DNA of 64,000 nucleotides from contig NZ_OZ255835.1 of assembly GCF_965277665.1 (NCBI RefSeq), positions 310,001 to 374,000 of the forward strand, written 5' to 3'. The translations under genes were made by a program, and so were the position numbers. The stretch comes from Lichenicoccus sp965277665. Lineage in GTDB: Bacteria > Pseudomonadota > Alphaproteobacteria > Acetobacterales > Acetobacteraceae. The notes under the pieces are model-generated. The model saw only the letters and a list, made by a program, of their open reading frames with translations. It made no database searches and was not told where the DNA came from. This document shows, piece by piece, positions 59,720 to 64,000 of the stretch. How positions within the stretch are numbered: the first letter of the stretch is position 1; every line of letters begins with the position of its first letter.

Positions 59720-61054
59720 TTGATCTCACCAATCCTGGCGCGGCGCGACGCCGCCGGTTTCTGGATGGCCGTCCTGCTGACCGGGATCGGCACCGGCCTG
59801 AGCGCCGCCGCCTTGACGGAGCTGTTGGAGCTGGTCCAGCACACGCTCTGGTCCGGGAACGGGGTCGACCTGCTCGACGCCGCGGCCCGGACCGCCGCCT
59901 GGAAGCACATCGTCATACTGCTCGGCGCCGGCCTGCTGACCGGCGCGGGACAGCTTCTGCTTGTCAGGCTGTCGGCGGCCAACAGCATCGATATCACCGC
60001 GGCGATCTGGTTCCACGCCGGACGCCTTCCGGCGCTGCGCACGCTCGGCAGCGCCGTGCTCTCCATCCTTGTCGTTGGGATGGGTGCATCGCTTGGCCGG
60101 GAGGGCGCGCCGAAGCAGGCGGGTGCCGTCGTCGCGAACGTGCTGTCGGACCGGGTGCGGCTCTCCGACGACCAGCGCCGGCTGCTGGTCGCCTGCGGCG
60201 CCGGCGCCGGGATGGCGGCGGCGTATGGCGTGCCGCTCGGAGGCGCCCTGTTCGCGCTGGAGGTGCTGCGTGGCGAGCTGGCGCTGCGCTTTGTGCTGCC
60301 GGCACTGCTGACCTCGCTGATCGCGACCGGGGTGTCCTGGGCCTTCCTGCCCGACGCGCCGACCTACCAGATCCCGTCCTATGCCGGCTCTGCCGGCAGT
60401 GTCCTATGGGCGCTGCTGGCCGGTCCGGCCATCGCCGTTGTGTCGGTCGGCTATGTCCGCGCGGTTGCTTGGGCCGACCGTCACCGGCCGCAAGGGCCAT
60501 GGCGTCTCGCGGCACCGGCTGTCGCCCTGACCGTGCTTGGGATGGTGTCCATTGCCTTTCCGCAGTTGCTCGGGAACGGCCGTGACATCGCGCAGCTGGC
60601 GTTCACCAATCAGGCCGCCCCGTTGTTGCTGCTAGCCCTGCTGCTTCTCAAGCCGGCCGCGACACTGCTCTGTCTCGGCAGCGGCACCCCAGGCGGCCTG
60701 TTCACCCCAACTCTGGCGATCGGCGCATTGCTGGGCGGTGTGCTGGGCGTCCCGTGGTCGCATATCTGGCCCGGGACCGCACCCGGGTTGTGCGCAGTGC
60801 TTGGTGCCGCCGCCCTGCTGGCGGCGACCACGCAAGGCCCGCTCTCGGCGATCGTGCTGATGATGGAACTGACCGGCCATGCTCGCGCCTTCATCGTGCC
60901 GCTACTGCTCATCGTCGCGATCGCGACCCTTGTCGCCCGCACCATCGAGCCACGTTCAATCTACGATGCCCGGCTGACCGATGCCGAGGTGCTCAAGCGG
61001 CAACGCGAACGCGATCCCCCATCAATCACCCGTCGCAGGCGGCCTGAAGACTGA
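59720..61054 (+). CDS. ClC-family chloride channel or antiporter
   Basis: 444-residue membrane protein of the ClC fold. Selectivity-filter motifs are MGASLGREGAPKQ (GREGP-like), LGSGTPGGLFTPTLAIGALL and AATTQGPLSAIVLMMELTG. A proton-pathway glutamate is visible in the GREGAP motif. No C-terminal CBS domains are present, as in bacterial ClC-ec1. The frame is usually begun at TTG 59720; no ATG or GTG is available in frame nearby and no Shine-Dalgarno site is evident, so the N-terminus is uncertain. Possible role in acid resistance (inference). Confidence 0.88.
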   Translation: MISPILARRDAAGFWMAVLLTGIGTGLSAAALTELLELVQHTLWSGNGVDLLDAAARTAAWKHIVILLGAGLLTGAGQLLLVRLSAANSIDITAAIWFHAGRLPALRTLGSAVLSILVVGMGASLGREGAPKQAGAVVANVLSDRVRLSDDQRRLLVACGAGAGMAAAYGVPLGGALFALEVLRGELALRFVLPALLTSLIATGVSWAFLPDAPTYQIPSYAGSAGSVLWALLAGPAIAVVSVGYVRAVAWADRHRPQGPWRLAAPAVALTVLGMVSIAFPQLLGNGRDIAQLAFTNQAAPLLLLALLLLKPAATLLCLGSGTPGGLFTPTLAIGALLGGVLGVPWSHIWPGTAPGLCAVLGAAALLAATTQGPLSAIVLMMELTGHARAFIVPLLLIVAIATLVARTIEPRSIYDARLTDAEVLKRQRERDPPSITRRRRPED

Positions 61055-61101
61055 TTCCAGGGGAAGAGACGACCGGCCCTGCAAGACGAACGCCGTGCGG
61101 C

Positions 61102-61725
61102 TCAGCTCTCCTTGCCGAGGATTTCGGCGGTGGCGCGGGTCAGGATGCCGGCGATGCGGCGGGCCTCCTCCGGCGAGCAGCCGCGCTTGCGCATCAGCGC
61201 GTGCTTGATGGCGTGCCGCGCCTGGTGCAGCTCGTCGGCGGCCTGCGGGTCCGAATCCTCGACGCCGGCGAAGGCCTCGCGCACCTGCGCCATGCGGCCG
61301 CCGATGCGCGCCAGCGTCTGCAGGATCAGCGTGGCCTGGTCGCGGTTGGCGTCCAGATGCGCGCGTCCCGGATCGGTCAGGGAATAGAGCTTGCGGTTGC
61401 CGTCCGGCGCGACCGCGGCGTGGCCGATCTCCTCGAGATAGGTCAGCGCCGGATAGACCATGCCGGGGCTGGGCGCATAGAAGCCACCGGAACGCTCCTC
61501 GAGCAGGCGGATGAGTTCGTAGCCGTGCGCCGGCTGCTCGGCGAGGAGGGCGAGCAGCACCAGCTGCAGCTCCGACGCGCCGAGCCTGCGGCGGCCGGGG
61601 AAGCCGTCGCCGCCCATGAAGCCGCCGCCGCGGCGATGGCCGAAGCCGCCGCGGCCGCGATGCGGGCCGATTGCGTACAGCCAGTGCTGGATGTGGTGGG
61701 GGATAGAGTTTGTTCTGTATGACAT
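61102..61725 (-). CDS. PadR-family transcriptional regulator
   Basis: 207-residue regulator. An unusual Gly/Arg-rich leader (GRGGFGHRRGGGFMGGDG, residues 22-45) precedes the PadR winged helix: LQLVLLALLAEQPAHGYELI, SPGMVYPALTYLEEIGHA and GNRKLYSLTDPGR. The C-terminal helices suit dimerisation. It is convergent with the ClC gene. The start codon lies 7 nt after a -10 box, so the mRNA is probably leaderless and autoregulated through the inverted repeat at 61723-61766. Confidence 0.9.
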   Translation of the reverse strand: MSYRTNSIPHHIQHWLYAIGPHRGRGGFGHRRGGGFMGGDGFPGRRRLGASELQLVLLALLAEQPAHGYELIRLLEERSGGFYAPSPGMVYPALTYLEEIGHAAVAPDGNRKLYSLTDPGRAHLDANRDQATLILQTLARIGGRMAQVREAFAGVEDSDPQAADELHQARHAIKHALMRKRGCSPEEARRIAGILTRATAEILGKES

Positions 61726-61766
61726 GTCTTACGATATATCTTGTGATCTCTAGAGGTCAAGACATG
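61723..61766 (-). promoter_or_regulatory. PadR promoter/operator with leaderless start
   Basis: On the minus strand TTGACC (61760-61755) and TATATC (61738-61733) are spaced 16 bp, and the ATG begins 7 nt after the -10 box. Inverted arms CATGTCTT (61723-61730) and AAGACATG (61759-61766) bracket the promoter, and GATATATC (61733-61740) is itself palindromic. Confidence 0.6.
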
Positions 61767-61813
61767 ATCCGGAGGGAGATGCCTTGACTGGCGGAGAGCG
61801 TGCGGGCGTCGTC

Positions 61814-61843
61814 TTGACAAGCTGGCCGAGGGAAGGCTAGGAG
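61814..61843 (+). promoter_or_regulatory. Candidate promoter of the rplKA operon
   Basis: TTGACA at 61814-61819 is a perfect -35 box; TAGGAG at 61838-61843 is a weak -10 with an 18-bp spacer. It lies about 110 bp upstream of rplK, leaving room for an L1-binding leader. GGACCGCGGTCC near 61919 is a 12-bp palindrome in that leader. Confidence 0.5.
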
Positions 61844-61951
61844 CGCGCCTCTCATGGAACGCGGGAGACCTGTCCTGTCGACACCGGATCATTCCGGCGC
61901 GGCGGCTAAGGGTCGTACGGACCGCGGTCCTGGCTGGAAGGAGCCAAGGAT

Positions 61952-62386
61952 ATGGCGAAGAAGATCACCGGCTACATCAAGTTGCAGATCCCGGCCGGCA
62001 AGGCGAACCCGTCGCCGCCGGTGGGTCCGGCGCTCGGCCAGCGCGGCCTGAACATCATGGCGTTCTGCAAGGAATTCAACGCGCTGACGCAGGGCCTCGA
62101 GGTCGGCATGCCGATCCCGGTGGTGATCACCGCATTCGCCGACCGTACCTTCACCTTCATCACCAAGACGCCGCCGAACACCTATTTCCTGCTCAAGGCC
62201 GCCAAGATCAGCAAGGGCAGCCCGACGGTTGGTAAGGGGGCCGCAGCAGGGCGTGTAACAACCGCGCAGCTGCGCGAGATCGCGCTCGAGAAGATGAAGG
62301 ACATGAACGCCAACGATGTCGACGGTGCGATCCGCATGCTCGCAGGCTCGGCCCGCTCGATGGGCCTGACCGTCGTGGAGGGCTGA
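61952..62386 (+). CDS. rplK: 50S ribosomal protein L11
   Basis: 144-residue L11. Starts MAKKITGYIKLQIPAGKANP with PPVGPALGQRGLNIMAFCKE, the proline-rich helix that contacts thiostrepton and elongation factors; the C-terminal rRNA-binding domain has KTPPNTYFLLKAAKI and MLAGSARSMGL. AAGGAG precedes the ATG. First gene of the rplKA-rplJ run; upstream is a padR gene rather than secE-nusG. Confidence 0.97.
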   Translation: MAKKITGYIKLQIPAGKANPSPPVGPALGQRGLNIMAFCKEFNALTQGLEVGMPIPVVITAFADRTFTFITKTPPNTYFLLKAAKISKGSPTVGKGAAAGRVTTAQLREIALEKMKDMNANDVDGAIRMLAGSARSMGLTVVEG

Positions 62387-62390
62387 GATC

Positions 62391-63083
62391 ATGGCCCGTG
62401 ACAAGCGCCTGCATGCCGCCCGCGCCAAGCTGACCCACAACAAGGCGTATGGCCTCGATGATGCCATCCGCCTGGTGAAGGGCAACGCCACCGCCAAGTT
62501 CGACGAGACCGTCGAGATCTCGCTCGGCCTGGGCATCGACCCGCGTCATGCCGACCAGATGGTGCGCGGCCTGTTGAGCCTGCCGAACGGCACCGGCAAG
62601 ACCCTGCGCGTCGCCGTGTTCGCGCGCGGCGCGAAGGCCGAGGAGGCGCTCGCCGCCGGCGCCGACGTGGTGGGCGCCGACGACCTCGCCGAGAAGGTGC
62701 AGGCCGGCGAGCTCGGCTTCGACCGCTGCATCGCCACCCCTGACATGATGGCCCTGGTCGGCCGCCTGGGTAAGATCCTCGGCCCACGCGGCCTGATGCC
62801 GAACCCGAAGCTCGGCACGGTCACGATGGACGTGAAGGGCGCGGTCACCGCCGCCAAGTCCGGCCAGGTCGAGTTCCGCGCCGAGAAGGCGGGGATCATC
62901 CATGCCGGCATCGGCAAGGCCTCGTTCGACGAGGCCAAGCTCGCCGAGAACATCCGCGCGCTGGTGGATGCGATCCAGAAGGCCAAGCCCACGGGTGCGA
63001 AGGGCGTGTATCTGCAGCGGGTGGCGCTGTCGTCCACGATGGGGCCGGGCGTGAAGGTGGACCTGGCTTCGTTCACCGGCTGA
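62391..63083 (+). CDS. rplA: 50S ribosomal protein L1
   Basis: 230-residue L1, with VKGNATAKFDETVEISLGLG, LGKILGPRGLMPNPKLGTV and the C-terminal KPTGAKGVYLQRVALSSTMG, the L1 signature. Starts 4 bp after rplK. L1 commonly represses this operon by binding its mRNA leader. Confidence 0.97.
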   Translation: MARDKRLHAARAKLTHNKAYGLDDAIRLVKGNATAKFDETVEISLGLGIDPRHADQMVRGLLSLPNGTGKTLRVAVFARGAKAEEALAAGADVVGADDLAEKVQAGELGFDRCIATPDMMALVGRLGKILGPRGLMPNPKLGTVTMDVKGAVTAAKSGQVEFRAEKAGIIHAGIGKASFDEAKLAENIRALVDAIQKAKPTGAKGVYLQRVALSSTMGPGVKVDLASFTG

Positions 63084-63097
63084 CTGACGCAATGCGA

Positions 63098-63117
63098 GCC
63101 CGTCCTCCCGGACGGGC
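63098..63117 (+). terminator. Hairpin after rplA (GCCCGTCC-N4-GGACGGGC)
   Basis: Perfect 8-bp GC-rich stem beginning 15 bases after the rplA stop. No T-run follows, so it is probably a partial terminator or processing site between rplKA and rplJ. A second hairpin, CGCCGGC-N6-GCCGGCG, follows at 63129-63148. Confidence 0.5.
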
Positions 63118-63128
63118 CTGAGCAGGGG

Positions 63129-63438
63129 CGCCGGCGGTTCGGCCGGCGTTCCCGAACCTGTCCAAGACCGCACGTGGCTTCGGCCGTAATGGTGCCTTCC
63201 GGCACCGCGCGCGCAAGACGGGAGATCCGGATGCGATCGGCCATGCGCCGGGGCCCCCCTCTTCAAGGAGGAACAGGGTCCGGCACGGGTCCACGCACTG
63301 GTGGTTCCGGCTGCAACAGGACAGGCGAACCGGATCGTGCGCGCGCCCCCCTTCGCAAAAGAGGGCAAGGTGCGCGTGACGGTCCTTGGGCAACCCGGCC
63401 CGCCGGTCTGATCCGGTGGGCCACGACGGAGACGGGAT
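63129..63438 (+). ncRNA. Probable L10 leader (rplJ mRNA autoregulatory region)
   Basis: About 310 bp of untranslated sequence precede rplJ, far more than needed for a ribosome-binding site. It contains several inverted segments (for example CGCCGGC/GCCGGCG at 63129-63148 and GGTGCCTTCCGGCACC near 63190). In most bacteria the L10-L12 complex binds such a leader to repress translation. The exact kink-turn is not assigned here. Confidence 0.55.
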
Positions 63439-63969
63439 TTGGACCGTACGGAGAAGCGGGAGTTCGTATCCCTTCTCGGCGCCGTGTTCGCAGAGACGTC
63501 GATGGTCGTCGTCACCCGCAATGACGGGTTGACGGTGGCGGAGGTGACGAAGCTGCGGGCCCGGATGCGCGAGGCGGGTGCGACCTTCAAGGTCGCGAAG
63601 AACCGGCTGGCCATCCTCGCCCTGGATGGGACCAAGTTCGACGGCATCGCGCCGCTGCTGAAGGGACCGACCGCGCTCGCGTGGGCGACCGACCCGGTGG
63701 CGGTGGCGAAGGTGGCCGTCGAGTTCGCCAAGACCAACGAGAAGCTTGTCGTGCTCGGTGGAGCGCTCGGAGCCCAGACGCTGAATGCGGACGGGATCAA
63801 GGCGCTGGCCGAGCTGCCATCCCTGGATACCCTGCGCGCGCAGCTGGTGGGCCTCATTGCCACGCCGGCCACGCGTATCGCGGGCGTGCTCCAGGCACCG
63901 GCGGCGCAGCTCGCGCGGGTCTTTGGCGCCTACGCCAAGAAGGACGAGGCGCAAGCCGAGGCAGCTTAG
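63439..63969 (+). CDS. rplJ: 50S ribosomal protein L10
   Basis: 176-residue L10 from a TTG start with GGAG at 63428-63431. It begins MDRTEKREFVSLLGAVFAET, followed by VTRNDGLTVAEVTKLRARMR, FKVAKNRLAILAL and the C-terminal L12-binding helix (FGAYAKKDEAQAEAA). rplL is expected just beyond the window end. Confidence 0.96.
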   Translation: MDRTEKREFVSLLGAVFAETSMVVVTRNDGLTVAEVTKLRARMREAGATFKVAKNRLAILALDGTKFDGIAPLLKGPTALAWATDPVAVAKVAVEFAKTNEKLVVLGGALGAQTLNADGIKALAELPSLDTLRAQLVGLIATPATRIAGVLQAPAAQLARVFGAYAKKDEAQAEAA

Positions 63970-64000
63970 GCTGTTGCACACGATTTGGTGAGCTCGGGAA

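Noticed and set aside
1..64000. tRNA genes
   Set aside because: Scanned for GGTTCGAAT-like T-loops with matching acceptor stems; the GGTTCGA strings found belong to repeat ends or coding sequence.

Overview
The window is high-GC DNA with dense, short-spaced operons, alphaproteobacterial Shine-Dalgarno sites, DUF1127/DUF2501 proteins, OprB-type porins, a methylcitrate operon and an rplK-rplA-rplJ cluster. Together these suggest a chromosomal segment of an alphaproteobacterium, most likely Acetobacteraceae (inferred from protein character; no database was searched). No tRNA, rRNA, CRISPR array, prophage or plasmid backbone was seen.

Layout. 1-13289: a TetR-type regulator (cut by the window edge) diverges from a long catabolic operon. 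It encodes an acyl-CoA dehydrogenase, a frameshifted APH-type phosphotransferase, an SDR, an enoyl-CoA hydratase/3-hydroxyacyl-CoA dehydrogenase fusion, an acyl-CoA ligase, a pair of acyl-CoA dehydrogenases resembling PimC/PimD, a second SDR, an alpha/beta hydrolase and a Baeyer-Villiger-type flavin monooxygenase. This gene set could take a ketone through an ester or lactone to CoA-activated beta-oxidation. 13456-17692: a CBS protein, then prpD-prpC-prpB, which would consume propionyl-CoA. 18148-20100: nagB-nagA for aminosugars. 20252-29678: small conserved proteins, a dienelactone hydrolase-type protein, purB, a DOPA-dioxygenase-like protein, a large membrane patatin and rocD. 29796-32797: envelope proteins (Sel1, OmpA-like lipoprotein, a degenerate ExeA-like ATPase). 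32918-36571: araFGH-like sugar ABC importer; then dcp and an OprB porin.

40830-46950 (minus strand) is the most unusual block: a Cache-sensor protein with a degenerate cyclase domain, an MlaE permease, an MlaF-like ABC ATPase that has lost Walker A, signature, Walker B and switch-histidine residues, an MCE/MlaD protein and a TPR lipoprotein. 47271-48132 is a complete IS5-family (IS427-like) element with a frameshifted transposase. 48222-56726 carries a two-component system followed by a tripartite RND efflux pump. 56794-61725 has two tiny lipoproteins, a second OprB porin, a ClC channel and a PadR repressor with a probable leaderless promoter. 61952-63969 is rplK-rplA-rplJ without the usual secE-nusG upstream.

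Across the window a dispersed ~160-180 bp element with terminal inverted repeats occurs three times (3478-3655, 13295-13457, 41740-41903) and supplies stop codons or N-terminal coding sequence to flanking genes. Two loci (nagB and mlaE starts) carry tandem duplications that multiply the start codon.
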